The notes: generated by a model not told the origin, from the letters alone. Shown: positions 43,873 through 52,271, counted from the first letter of the stretch. The stretch is DNA of 57,372 nucleotides from Amphritea sp. (GCA_025800245.1 JAOXSA010000082.1:1-57372), one strand, 5' to 3'. Numbers and translations: made by a program.

Positions 43873-44391
43873 ATGGTGAGCAAAGATATACAAATGGGTA
43901 GCGTTGTGCCAGAAAATATTCCGGTCCACCGGCTCAGAGACATGCCGGTTTTTGGTGGATTGCGTGAAGAAATTGTCAGACTGATTCTGGAAGGCAGTCA
44001 TTTCATTGAGCGACAGCCTGGAGAAGATTTCTTTACTGAAGGTGAGCGAGGCGACTCTGCCTTTATTGTTGAATCCGGCAGTGCGGCGCTTTATAAGCGC
44101 GGTGAGTCAGGTGAATACCATCAGATTCGCAGCTTTATGACCGGCGAATGCTTCGGCGCAATGGCGTTGCTGGGGGTGTATCCCCGCAGCGGTGTGGTCC
44201 GTGCCCTGGAACCCTGCAGAGTGGTAGAGATCAAGGCGGATCAGTTGTTCACCGTTTATCAGAAAGATCCGGAGCAGTACACGCTGATTTTTATGAATAT
44301 GGCGCGGGATCTGAGCCGTCGGTTGAGGGATACCGATGATCAGCTGGTGGTATTGATGGATAACGCAATCGTGCCGGATGGATGTGAATAG
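43873..44391 (+). CDS. stand-alone cyclic-nucleotide-binding domain protein
   Basis: The 172-aa protein has one cNMP-binding domain (about 25-140): GEDFFTEGERGDSAFIVESG, a phosphate-binding cassette region FMTGECFGAMALLGVYPRSG, and ECFGAMALL in the position that contacts cAMP in CRP. There is no DNA-binding domain, channel or kinase part; the last 30 residues form a helix. It probably acts as a sensor that contacts a partner. The R-S pair of CRP is replaced partly (PRSGVVRA), so cyclic nucleotide binding is plausible but unproven. A terminator follows. Confidence 0.85.
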   Translation: MVSKDIQMGSVVPENIPVHRLRDMPVFGGLREEIVRLILEGSHFIERQPGEDFFTEGERGDSAFIVESGSAALYKRGESGEYHQIRSFMTGECFGAMALLGVYPRSGVVRALEPCRVVEIKADQLFTVYQKDPEQYTLIFMNMARDLSRRLRDTDDQLVVLMDNAIVPDGCE

Positions 44392-44410
44392 TTTTTACTG
44401 AATCCGGACA

Positions 44411-44442
44411 AAAAAAGAGCCTCAGACTGAGGCTCTTTTTTT
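44411..44442. terminator. bidirectional terminator
   Basis: GAGCCTCA pairs with TGAGGCTC around GAC (44417-44435), with A and T runs on the two sides; it serves the cNMP gene and the converging SH3 gene. Confidence 0.88.
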
Positions 44443-44460
44443 ATGATTTCAATCTGCCTG

Positions 44461-45060
44461 TTACCAGGTATCCCGGCGCTTACGGCGTTTTGGCAGGAAA
44501 GGAATAATCAGGCCAAGAATCAGACCACCGAAGGCAACCAGGCCGCCATAAGTGAACCAGCGCATCAGATTGCTCTCGTCCATGCTATTGATGGTGCGGT
44601 TCAGGGCGACAATCTGCTCTTCCAGCTCAGCAATCTTCATCGCGTTGCGGTTGTTCTCCTGGCCCAGGCTGCCACTTTGCTGCTTCAGAGTGTTAATCTC
44701 ATCCGCCTGGGTAGTAACCTGCTGCTGGCTTGCTTCCAGCTGCTGCTGCAATTCCGGGAAGCGGATCGTAAGACTGGTGCCGGAAGACACTTTGTCAGCA
44801 CCGATCCAGCCGGTTTTACCGCTTGGCGTACGGATCTGAACATACTTTGCTTCGTTGTTGCGACGCAGGACCGTTACCGGGGTACCGCTGCGGATACGGC
44901 CGGTGATTTTATACTGATTACCAGGACCACCATGATAAAAGGTGTAAACATCGTCACTGATGTAGTTAGCTGCACTGGCGTTTATCTGCAGGCCGAAAAC
45001 AAGCAGCAGAGCTGTCAGAGCCGGAATAAAAAATTTAGGGAGTTTGCTAAACGGATTCAT
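44461..45060 (-). CDS. SH3-domain membrane protein, YgiM-like (TIGR04211)
   Basis: The 199-aa protein has a signal peptide (about 1-30, ASA), a bacterial SH3 domain (about 33-95, VYTFYHGGPGNQYKITGRI and GKTGWIGADKV), a coiled coil (about 100-160, LQQQLEASQQQVTTQADEI) and one C-terminal transmembrane helix (about 167-188) followed by a basic tail. This is the layout of the YgiM/TIGR04211 family, anchored in the inner membrane with the SH3 part in the periplasm. Its role, probably in the cell envelope, is not settled. A run of eight C/G lies 34 bases upstream of its start. Confidence 0.88.
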   Translation of the reverse strand: MNPFSKLPKFFIPALTALLLVFGLQINASAANYISDDVYTFYHGGPGNQYKITGRIRSGTPVTVLRRNNEAKYVQIRTPSGKTGWIGADKVSSGTSLTIRFPELQQQLEASQQQVTTQADEINTLKQQSGSLGQENNRNAMKIAELEEQIVALNRTINSMDESNLMRWFTYGGLVAFGGLILGLIIPFLPKRRKRRDTW

Positions 45061-45093
45061 AGTGTTCCTGTGGTTGTTCGGTGCTTCAGCTTT

Positions 45094-45101
45094 CCCCCCC
45101 C
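45094..45101. repeat. homopolymer of eight C/G
   Basis: Eight C residues on the plus strand (G on the minus strand) lie about 34 bases before the minus-strand SH3 gene, in its 5' region. Such tracts are prone to slippage. Confidence 0.6.
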
Positions 45102-45246
45102 GAAAAACTGCTGCGCAATTTAAAGGTAAAGCCGAAACGGGTAGACCGGATATCAGTATTTTAGTTCAGTGGCGTATAGTACGGATTTCATAACATAGCG
45201 CAATAAAAACACTTACAAACAACAGGACAAAAAATCCGGGGTTTGA

Positions 45247-45255
45247 TGCTATAAT
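45247..45255 (+). promoter_or_regulatory. extended -10 promoter for the small Grx/GST-like gene
   Basis: TGCTATAAT is a perfect extended -10 element 38 bases before the GTG start at 45294. No good -35 box lies at standard spacing. Confidence 0.55.
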
Positions 45256-45293
45256 CGCCGGCCTTGTAAAAATTGTGAGTGAGGTAGCTGCCG

Positions 45294-45662
45294 GTGGCTG
45301 TTATTCGTTGGATTCTGGGACGTATTATTCTGTTGCTTAACTTTGTCTTCAGCCCGCGCCGTATGAAACGCGATCCGCAGGTTCAGCAGGAGCTTGATCG
45401 TAAAACGGCGCACTTGTCGCTGTATCAGTATGAGGCCTGTCCTTTCTGCGTTAAAGTTCGCCGTGCTCTGCGTCGTAACGGTCTGAATATCGATATCCGC
45501 GATGCCAAGCGGGTTGATGAACACCGTAATGCGCTGCTTAACGGTGGTGGCAAGCTTAAGGTGCCTTGCCTGCGTATTGATGAAGCTGATGGTGAAGTGC
45601 GCTGGATGTATGAGTCCTCAGATATTATTCATTATCTGGAGCAGACCTACGTCAGCCAGTAG
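45294..45662 (+). CDS. small membrane-associated glutaredoxin/GST-N-like protein
   Basis: The 122-aa protein has a hydrophobic N-terminal stretch (about 3-20, IRWILGRIILLLNFVFSP), then a thioredoxin-fold domain (about 38-120) with active site YEACPFCVKVRRALRRNGLN and the cis-Pro region LKVPCLRI, ending in SSDIIHYLEQTY as in N-terminal GST domains. It should act in glutathione-dependent redox chemistry at the membrane. The GTG at 45294 has GAGGT at a good distance. A terminator follows at once. Confidence 0.88.
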   Translation: MAVIRWILGRIILLLNFVFSPRRMKRDPQVQQELDRKTAHLSLYQYEACPFCVKVRRALRRNGLNIDIRDAKRVDEHRNALLNGGGKLKVPCLRIDEADGEVRWMYESSDIIHYLEQTYVSQ

Positions 45663-45677
45663 CACCTACGATCTTTA

Positions 45678-45708
45678 AAAAAACCGCTTCCTGAAAGCGG
45701 TTTTTTTG
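45678..45708. terminator. bidirectional terminator
   Basis: AAACCGCTT pairs with AAGCGGTTT around CCTGA (45681-45703), with a T run on each strand; it ends the Grx-like gene and the long minus-strand cluster that stops at 45722. Confidence 0.88.
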
Positions 45709-45721
45709 TATCCGCTTATGG

Positions 45722-46546
45722 TTACCTGGCCTGTTTGCCTTCTGAATCCCGGGGCGTGCCGAGGAGCACGCTGGCAAATTCAGCGAAACCGTAGCCACCA
45801 CTGCCTTGCGCTATATAGCGGGGCGGGGGATCCAGGCGGGGGATAAAGCGAGCAATGTTGGCAACGCCTGCGGTGTGAGTGAACATGCGAAACATCGATT
45901 CATCGTTGGCGGAATCACCAATAAAAGCAACCTGTTCACGGGCTTCTGCCAGGTTCATATTTGCATGTTGTTCAAGGTATGCGAGACAGGATCCAGCCTT
46001 GTCGTAATCGCCCATCCAGATATTAATATGGATTGAACTCAGCCGCGCAGTAATTGCTTTCTGATCTAAAAAGTCCATCAGCTGTCGCTGTTCTTCCGGG
46101 CTGTTGCAGTGTTGTTGGCCAACATCGAATGCGATATCCGTGAGCCGGAAACGGCTGTCTTCGGTTATTTTTGCGAATGGCAGAGTTTCCAGAGCTTCAG
46201 CCGCAATTGCTTTCAGCTGCTGATGATGTTCAAACCGTTGCTGTTCCTCAACACGAAAGTGGGAGGTCACCTGCAGATTGTCATCCTGCATCATCCAGAA
46301 TGCGCCATTTTCTCCGATAATGGTACGGATCGGCCAGGTGCGCAGCATACAGTCACACCAGGCATAACAGGCTCCGGTGACTGGAATGACTTCAATACCT
46401 GCGTCTCTCAGTTGTTGTAGCGCGGAAAACGCTTCCGGTGGCAGCTGTCCATTCCAGGTGAGAGTGTCATCGACATCAGTAAAGAGGTAGCGGATCTGGT
46501 CAGGCAGACTTTCAGGCAGTGGCCCGGGCAGATTCAGGTTATTCAT
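45722..46546 (-). CDS. HAD-IIB family sugar-phosphatase-like hydrolase
   Basis: The 274-aa protein has motif I LFTDVDDTLTWNG near residue 22, motif II VIPVTGACYAWCD, a C2-type cap with an alpha/beta fold (about 90-190), and motif IV VAFIGDSANDESMFRMF near 220. This is the HAD-IIB group of sucrose-phosphate, trehalose-phosphate and mannosyl-3-phosphoglycerate phosphatases. Its start overlaps the stop of the upstream phosphatase gene by eight bases, and it is the last gene of the ABC cluster, so it probably dephosphorylates a compound related to the imported substrate. That link is inferred from position. Confidence 0.87.
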   Translation of the reverse strand: MNNLNLPGPLPESLPDQIRYLFTDVDDTLTWNGQLPPEAFSALQQLRDAGIEVIPVTGACYAWCDCMLRTWPIRTIIGENGAFWMMQDDNLQVTSHFRVEEQQRFEHHQQLKAIAAEALETLPFAKITEDSRFRLTDIAFDVGQQHCNSPEEQRQLMDFLDQKAITARLSSIHINIWMGDYDKAGSCLAYLEQHANMNLAEAREQVAFIGDSANDESMFRMFTHTAGVANIARFIPRLDPPPRYIAQGSGGYGFAEFASVLLGTPRDSEGKQAR

Positions 46547-47384
46547 TATTGAGCTCCATTGAGATGAACATGGGCTGGTGGTCAGACGCATTGCAGTGCT
46601 GATCCACCGATACAGATGCCGGTTGTGTTTCGGACATAAAGATGTAGTCACGCCGGTGTGGGCCTTGCGGCCATTGTTCACGGTCGAACAAACCGCAGGT
46701 CGGCTCTGTCTGAGCATTGGAAAGGGCTGCATCCTTCCAGCCTGCTTCCAGCATCAGAGTGTAGTGATCGGACTGATCACAGCAGTTAAGGTCACCGCAT
46801 AGCAGCATCAGCGCAGGGCGTTCTGGTTGCAGATATATACCGGCACCCGATAGCGGTGGTTGAGCGCACAGAGCGGTATGCTGGTCCCGGATCTGATTCA
46901 GCCGCTTAAGCTGTTGCAAACGCTCGTTCTGGCAGTGATAAGCAAGATGCGTATTGATGATTGCCACTGGTATAGCGTCCACCCGGACCCATGTTTCCAC
47001 GGCGATGCGAGGTGTTTGCCAGGCGTTTCCAGAAGGGGAACCAGCCACAGGCAGGCTGTGTAACCGCTGATCCAGCAATGGCAGTTTAGACAGGGTCAGA
47101 TTGCCAAATTCGCGTCGTTGTTGTGGCGTATCTCCCGGCCAGCTGAGAGCAGCCCCCCAACTGATATGGTATTCCGGGAAAGCATCAGTAAAGCAGGCCA
47201 GTTGATCAGGTTGCTGGGGATCGCAATATTCCGGGAAGAAACGGGCGACTTCCTGAAGACAGATCACCTCTGGCTGTTCAGGTAATTGCCTGATGTAATC
47301 GATAATGCGCTGTGGCTGAATACTGCCATCACAGCCTCGACAATTCTGGATATTCCAGCTCAACAGCGTTAGTCGGTGATGCAT
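46539..47384 (-). CDS. endonuclease/exonuclease/phosphatase-family hydrolase
   Basis: The 281-aa protein has the full EEP active site: LLSWNIQNCRG, VICLQEVARFF, NTHLAYH, LCGDLNCCDQSD, RDYIFMS and NASDHQPMFI. Members cleave phosphodiesters in nucleic acids, phospholipid head groups or inositol phosphates. No signal peptide is present, so it acts in the cytoplasm. It starts exactly after the stop of the upstream permease gene. Within a Ugp-like cluster, hydrolysis of an imported phosphodiester such as a glycerophosphodiester is a sensible hypothesis; Ugp systems elsewhere pair with the unrelated UgpQ. Confidence 0.85.
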   Translation of the reverse strand: MHHRLTLLSWNIQNCRGCDGSIQPQRIIDYIRQLPEQPEVICLQEVARFFPEYCDPQQPDQLACFTDAFPEYHISWGAALSWPGDTPQQRREFGNLTLSKLPLLDQRLHSLPVAGSPSGNAWQTPRIAVETWVRVDAIPVAIINTHLAYHCQNERLQQLKRLNQIRDQHTALCAQPPLSGAGIYLQPERPALMLLCGDLNCCDQSDHYTLMLEAGWKDAALSNAQTEPTCGLFDREQWPQGPHRRDYIFMSETQPASVSVDQHCNASDHQPMFISMELNNE

Positions 47385-48197
47385 TTATTTGATTCCTGTA
47401 TGCATAAAAGATTGAACAAACTGACGCTGAAATATCAGGAATAGTGCCAGCAACGGTCCAACCGCGATCAGTGTTCCGGCGCAGATGACTGGCCACTCGA
47501 CACCGGATTCCGGGGCACCGAAAATGGCCAGGCCGACGGTCAGCGGGCGGCTGTTTTCGGTATTGGTCACCACCAGGGGCCAGAGGAAGTTGTTCCAGTG
47601 ATAGCTTACCGACACCAGGCTGTATGCCAGGTAGGTTGGTTTCGCCAGTGGTACATACACTTTCCAGATCAGTTGCAGCCGCGAACAGCCTTCAATCAGT
47701 GCTGCATCTTCTAATTCCTGCGGTACTGTTTTGAATGTCTGTCGCAGCAGAAAGATGCCAAAAGCACTGGCAAGATAAGGCAGGCCGACCCCCAGGTGGG
47801 TATCCAGCATGTTGAGATCGGCCAGGGTCTGGTAGTTCTCGACAATGAGAATTTCCGGCATCACCATCAGTTGCAGCAGAATCAGCGCGAACACAATACC
47901 GCGGCCAGTGAACTGAATACGTGCCAGGGCGTACCCGGCCAGAGTGCAGAGGACTAGTTGAAATCCCAGAATCAATCCGGTGATCAGTAGGGTGTTCAGC
48001 ATATAGCGTGGGAAAGGGGCTTGCTCCCAGGCGGTATAAAAGTGTTCCAGCGTCAGTGGAGCATCAAGCGCAAACCGGGTGGCATATTCTGCCGGATGGA
48101 ATGCCGCCCAAAAAGCATAGATCAGTGGTAGCAGCCACAGAGCGCCCAGCACCCAGGCACTGGTGCCCGAAACTATATTGAATATGGATCTGTACAT
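47385..48197 (-). CDS. ABC transporter inner-membrane subunit, UgpE/MalG-like
   Basis: The 270-aa permease has six transmembrane helices and the binding-protein-dependent EAA loop EDAALIEGCSRLQLIWKVYV (about 165-190) that couples to the ATPase. It resembles the second permease of carbohydrate/glycerol-phosphate importers. The ATG at 48197 is preferred; a TTG at 48206 would overlap the upstream permease gene by four bases. The EEP gene follows without a gap. Confidence 0.9.
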   Translation of the reverse strand: MYRSIFNIVSGTSAWVLGALWLLPLIYAFWAAFHPAEYATRFALDAPLTLEHFYTAWEQAPFPRYMLNTLLITGLILGFQLVLCTLAGYALARIQFTGRGIVFALILLQLMVMPEILIVENYQTLADLNMLDTHLGVGLPYLASAFGIFLLRQTFKTVPQELEDAALIEGCSRLQLIWKVYVPLAKPTYLAYSLVSVSYHWNNFLWPLVVTNTENSRPLTVGLAIFGAPESGVEWPVICAGTLIAVGPLLALFLIFQRQFVQSFMHTGIK

Positions 48198-48202
48198 AAT
48201 TC

Positions 48203-49075
48203 TCAACGGTAGTGAATACGGCGTTCAAGCCAGCCAAATTGAATCGCAGCCAGTAACATCAGCATTATCAGCATGACCACTGTCAGGGTTGCGGCGTAAT
48301 GGGTGTCAAAGAAACTGAAGGCGTTCTCATAGATGTAGTAGAGCAGCAGATTAGTCGCATTGTTGGGGCCGCCTTTGGTAAGAATGAACAAGTGATCGAC
48401 TAACTTGAATGCATTCAGAACGGCATTGACCATGACGAACAGTGTGGTTGGTAACAGCAGTGGGAATGTGATTCTGCGAAAACTGTTCCAACGGCTGCTG
48501 CCTTCCAGCGTGGCGGCCTGATTTAGTTCCGGATTGATCGTTTGCAGTGCTGCCAGATAAAAAATCATGAAGAATCCGGCTTCTTTCCAGACGGTAATCA
48601 GCATCAGACTGGGTAACGCCCAGTCAGGATCGCCTAGCCAGTTGACCGGATCGGCACCGACGGCATCAAGGATTTTGTTGAACAAGCCGATCTCGGGTGA
48701 GTAAAAAAACAGCCAGATATTAGCGACGGCAATCATCGGCAGGATAGTAGGGGTAAAGTAAGCAAGGCGAAGCAGGCTCCGGCCTGAGAGTTTACTGTTG
48801 ACCCAGAGTGCCATCATCAGGGCGATAGCGATTGATGTAGGAACTGTACCGATCAGGTACCAGGCGTTGTTCGCCATTACCTGCCAGAAAACTTCGTCCT
48901 CCAGCATGAGCAGGTAGTTTTCAGTGCCTGCGAACCGGGCTGGCTGGCCTGCCCGTCCGGCAAAGAAGAATGAATCCCACACCGTCAGGATTGTTGGCGC
49001 GTGAGTGAAACTCACCAGCAATACCAGTGCAGGTAGCAATAATAGCCAGGCGTATAAAGTGTTCAGTTTTTTCAT
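48203..49075 (-). CDS. ABC transporter inner-membrane subunit, UgpA/MalF-like
   Basis: The 290-aa permease has six transmembrane helices and the EAA loop LNQAATLEGSSRWNSFRRIT (about 200-220). It is the first permease of a carbohydrate-type (CUT1) importer. It lies 50 bases downstream of the binding-protein gene, a common spacing in which binding protein is made in excess. Confidence 0.9.
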   Translation of the reverse strand: MKKLNTLYAWLLLLPALVLLVSFTHAPTILTVWDSFFFAGRAGQPARFAGTENYLLMLEDEVFWQVMANNAWYLIGTVPTSIAIALMMALWVNSKLSGRSLLRLAYFTPTILPMIAVANIWLFFYSPEIGLFNKILDAVGADPVNWLGDPDWALPSLMLITVWKEAGFFMIFYLAALQTINPELNQAATLEGSSRWNSFRRITFPLLLPTTLFVMVNAVLNAFKLVDHLFILTKGGPNNATNLLLYYIYENAFSFFDTHYAATLTVVMLIMLMLLAAIQFGWLERRIHYR

Positions 49076-49125
49076 AGACTCAATAGCCCGGCAGCGTGCT
49101 ACCGGGCGGTATATTCTGCTAAAAC

Positions 49126-50403
49126 TCAGTAACGGGCCAGAATACGTTTAGCCTGTTTCTGTGCCCCCTGGAGCGCATCGGCAGGGGTTTTCTGTCCGGT
49201 CAGTGCCGCCTGAATGGCGTCATCCAGTAATTTACGAACCCGACCTGCCTGATGCGTAGAAAGCTCGGCGGTAGCGTGTTCCAGCTGGTCGCGTGCCACG
49301 GCTGCCGGTGGGAATTGCACGACGTAGTCCTGCAGGGCTTTAGTGTCGTAAGCAGCAGGGCTGATACCCATGTAGCCAGTATTGATACTCCACTGCGCTG
49401 CCTGTTCCGGTGCAGTCATATGACGGATCAGTTTCAGTGCCGCCTGACGCTCTTCAGCACTTGAATCCTTGAAGATGTAGAAGTTACCGCCGCCGGTAGG
49501 GGATCCCAGCTCTTTCTGAGCCGGAAGCATCGCTACACCGAAGTCGAACTTAGCGTTCTTCTTCACAGTGGTCAGGTTGCCTGTGGAGTGCCACATGATT
49601 GCGGTTTTCTGCTCCAGGAAGTTCTGGCGCAGAGTGCCCCATTCAATTGTGCCCTGAGGCATAACCTGATGTTTCTGACCGAGATCTTTCCAAAAGCTCA
49701 GCGCTTCGATGACTTCGGGCTTGTCGAAGTAGGTTTCGTTGCCCGCGCGGTTCATCAGAACTTCGCCATTCTGTTTAGTTAAAGCACCGAACATCCAGTA
49801 TGGGTAGCCGGTTGAAGGAATCATCGCACCCCAACGGGCAACATTACCGGTGGCATCCTTCTGAGTAAGTTTCTGCCCCATGCTAACCAGCTGGTCCCAG
49901 GTTTGCGGTGGCTGCTCAGGGTTCAGGCCGGCATCACGGAACGCGTCTTTGTTGTAGTACATAACGATGGTTGAACGCTGGAACGGAATTCCCCAGGTTT
50001 TCTCGTCGGCGGTACCATTCTGCATCAGCGTCGGATAGAAGCTCTTGAGCCACTGCTTATCTTCGGCGCTTTCAACAACGTCTTCGAAAGGCACAATGGC
50101 ATCCAGATCACGCAGCTCGTGCAGGTCAATCGAAAACATCACCGACAGCTGGGCTGGCTTACCGCTTTTAAGAGCGGCGAGTGCCTTGATGCGCGCATCG
50201 TTGTAGTTGCCGGCATAGATCGCATTAACATCAATGTCCGGGTTTTTGGCTTCAAAATCGCTGATCATACCATCAACGATTTTGGTCAGTGGGCCGCCAA
50301 CAGCAACCGGGTAGTACATTGTCAGATCAGTTTTTGCCTGTGCGGTCCCTGCTGCCAGAGCAGTTAAACCAGCCGCCAGCCATAGTTTAGAGCGCTTGAA
50401 CAT
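49126..50403 (-). CDS. ABC transporter periplasmic binding protein, UgpB-like
   Basis: The 425-aa precursor has a signal peptide (about 1-23, cleaved after AQA) and the family 1 extracellular solute-binding fold. Blocks shared with UgpB include VLYYNKDAF-like VMYYNKDAFRDAGLNPEQPP followed by TW, and TGYMGISPAAYD near the C-terminus. The overall similarity to glycerol-3-phosphate-binding UgpB suggests a phosphorylated glycerol-like or sugar substrate, but key ligand residues cannot be checked by eye. Its start overlaps the end of the ATPase gene by 17 bases. Confidence 0.88.
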   Translation of the reverse strand: MFKRSKLWLAAGLTALAAGTAQAKTDLTMYYPVAVGGPLTKIVDGMISDFEAKNPDIDVNAIYAGNYNDARIKALAALKSGKPAQLSVMFSIDLHELRDLDAIVPFEDVVESAEDKQWLKSFYPTLMQNGTADEKTWGIPFQRSTIVMYYNKDAFRDAGLNPEQPPQTWDQLVSMGQKLTQKDATGNVARWGAMIPSTGYPYWMFGALTKQNGEVLMNRAGNETYFDKPEVIEALSFWKDLGQKHQVMPQGTIEWGTLRQNFLEQKTAIMWHSTGNLTTVKKNAKFDFGVAMLPAQKELGSPTGGGNFYIFKDSSAEERQAALKLIRHMTAPEQAAQWSINTGYMGISPAAYDTKALQDYVVQFPPAAVARDQLEHATAELSTHQAGRVRKLLDDAIQAALTGQKTPADALQGAQKQAKRILARY

Positions 50404-51451
50404 GGGTCATCTCCGAAGTAGTAGTCTGATGAGTTGAGTGCGTTTGTGGTGCGTTAATCCGCTGTCCATCTGAACAGCTGAAATAGTGCTCGTATTGCTT
50501 TTCCCAGCTCACCGGGAAAGCAGACCCGGGCACCAGCGTCAGGTGACCGGGGTGACGAAGTTTTATCCGTTGCTGGTCGAAATCATGCAGTTCGACTTCG
50601 ATAATGGTGTCGGCGCCGTGATAATCGCAGGTGACGACACTCGCCGGATAGCCGTTAATGTCCCGGTGAATATGCTCTGGGCGGACGCCAAGAATAAGAT
50701 TATCTGCATTCATCAGGTTCATTGGCGGACTGCCGATGAACTGAGCCACAAAGGTAGAGGCCGGATTGTTGTACAGTGCCTGTGGTGAGCCACTCTGAAC
50801 GATTTCGCCCTGATTCATAAGAATAATCTGGTCAGCCATACTCATAGCTTCTACCTGATCATGGGTGACATAGAGCAGTGTCATACCAAGGCGGCGCTGG
50901 ATTGCTCTTAATTCTGCCCGCATATCATTACGCAGCTTGGCATCCAGATTGGATAGTGGTTCATCCATCAGGCATAAAGGGGCTTCGGCAACAATCGCCC
51001 GGGCTAATGCAACTCGCTGGCATTGGCCGCCGGACAGCTGGGAAGGCTTCTTATGCAGGTGATCACTTAAGTTAACCAGGGCGACAACATCTGCCAGGCG
51101 GGACTGTTGTATATCTGCCGGGGTACGTCGTGCCTTGAGACCAAAGAGTATGTTTTCAGCCACCGATAAATGTGGAAATAGCGCATATGACTGGAACACC
51201 ATCGCTAACTGGCGCTTACCGGGCGGCAGGTGAGTGATGTCACGACCGTCTAATTCGACACTGCCGCTGCAGGGCGTTTCAAGCCCGGCAACCATTTTCA
51301 GAGTGGTGGATTTGCCGCAACCGGATGGCCCAAGTAAAACAACGAACTCCCCCTGATTAATCTGAAAATCGATATCTGAAACAGCGTGGGTATTGTCATA
51401 GCTGCGTCGCAGAGCTTTGACTGACAGTTTTGCGGTGGCAAGTTCAGTCAT
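50387..51451 (-). CDS. ABC transporter ATPase, UgpC/MalK-like
   Basis: The 354-aa protein has Walker A LLGPSGCGKSTTLKM near residue 40, the signature LSGGQCQRVALARA near 135 (Cys where Arg is usual), Walker B CLMDEPLSNLDAKLRNDM, the switch histidine in LLYVTHDQVEAMS, and a C-terminal TOBE-type domain (about 240-330). A tail of Thr, His and Gln (about 335-354) overlaps the next gene. Its start overlaps the regulator gene by eight bases. Confidence 0.93.
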   Translation of the reverse strand: MTELATAKLSVKALRRSYDNTHAVSDIDFQINQGEFVVLLGPSGCGKSTTLKMVAGLETPCSGSVELDGRDITHLPPGKRQLAMVFQSYALFPHLSVAENILFGLKARRTPADIQQSRLADVVALVNLSDHLHKKPSQLSGGQCQRVALARAIVAEAPLCLMDEPLSNLDAKLRNDMRAELRAIQRRLGMTLLYVTHDQVEAMSMADQIILMNQGEIVQSGSPQALYNNPASTFVAQFIGSPPMNLMNADNLILGVRPEHIHRDINGYPASVVTCDYHGADTIIEVELHDFDQQRIKLRHPGHLTLVPGSAFPVSWEKQYEHYFSCSDGQRINAPQTHSTHQTTTSEMTHVQAL

Positions 51452-52223
51452 TGGAAGCCGCCTCCATGGTTGCGTTCAGTTCGATACCGGCCTGATCACA
51501 GAGTTCCTGTATTTGTGGATGGGGGCTGTCTATGAACAGCTGATCGATCTGACTGAGCCCGGCAGTGAATACCGGTGCCTGACGAAGATACTTGCTACAG
51601 TCGGCCACAAGGATACGCTGATCGCTGCATTCAATAATCGCCTGGGACAGGTATGATTCTTCAGGCGAGAAGTCCAGCAGTTCGCCCCTGGCGCTGAGCC
51701 CACCAATACCGAAAATGCCAAAGTTAACCCGGAACCGGCGCAGATAGCGGGTGGTGTCTTCGCCCATAATATCCTGATCGGAGGGGCGAATACGGCCGCC
51801 GGCAATCATAGTCTCGATGTTGGGATTCTGACAGGTTGCTAATGCGGCATTAATATTATTGGTAATGACGCGCAGTCCCGGATGCTCTGATAGCGCATGG
51901 GCGATCTGCTCTGGTGTGGTGCCTATACCGAGAAAAATACTGCACCCTTCAGGCAGCAATTTCACAACCTCTCTGGCAATGGCCTGCTTCGCACGCAGGT
52001 TGATAACCTGCCGGTTTGCAAAAGAAAGGTTGCTGCTGCGTGCCGGTAGAGTGATGCCGCCATGAACCCGTTGCACCAATCCGCGTTTACTTAACTCATT
52101 AAGGTCTTTGCGGATGGTCTGAGGGGAGACCGCATAAGCTTCAGTAATCTGATTACTGCTCAGGAGTTCGCCTGATTGCTTCAGCCAGTCAAGAATCTCT
52201 TGTTGTCGATCTGATAAAGCCAT
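51444..52223 (-). CDS. DeoR/GlpR-family transcriptional regulator
   Basis: The 259-aa protein has an N-terminal DeoR-type winged helix (RQQEILDWLKQSGELLSSNQ, then VSPQTIRKDLNELSKRGLVQ with recognition helix, VHGGI) and a C-terminal sugar-phosphate sensing domain (about 75-250; FLGIGTTPEQIAHAL, ITNNINAAL, GGRIRPSDQDIMGE). DeoR-family members sense phosphorylated sugars or glycerol phosphate and repress nearby uptake genes. The gene heads the ABC cluster and is transcribed with it. Inverted operator-like arms lie just upstream. Confidence 0.93.
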   Translation of the reverse strand: MALSDRQQEILDWLKQSGELLSSNQITEAYAVSPQTIRKDLNELSKRGLVQRVHGGITLPARSSNLSFANRQVINLRAKQAIAREVVKLLPEGCSIFLGIGTTPEQIAHALSEHPGLRVITNNINAALATCQNPNIETMIAGGRIRPSDQDIMGEDTTRYLRRFRVNFGIFGIGGLSARGELLDFSPEESYLSQAIIECSDQRILVADCSKYLRQAPVFTAGLSQIDQLFIDSPHPQIQELCDQAGIELNATMEAASND

Positions 52224-52228
52224 TTTGT

Positions 52229-52271
52229 TTCGTTCGAGTGTTTTTTGTGTTGTTTGTTGTTTCGAACGAAA
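52229..52271. promoter_or_regulatory. paired operator-like sites TTTCGTTCGA ... TCGAACGAAA
   Basis: Two ten-base arms (52229-52238 and 52262-52271) are exact inverted repeats, spaced 33 bases centre to centre, about three helical turns. Each contains tandem TTCG/CGAA units, as in known DeoR-family operators. They lie directly before the regulator's start codon, in the likely promoter of the whole cluster. Confidence 0.65.

Noticed and set aside
44443..45123. Plus-strand open frame of 226 codons
   Set aside because: It is the antisense shadow of the SH3/YgiM-like gene, which shows signal peptide, SH3 domain, coiled coil and membrane anchor.
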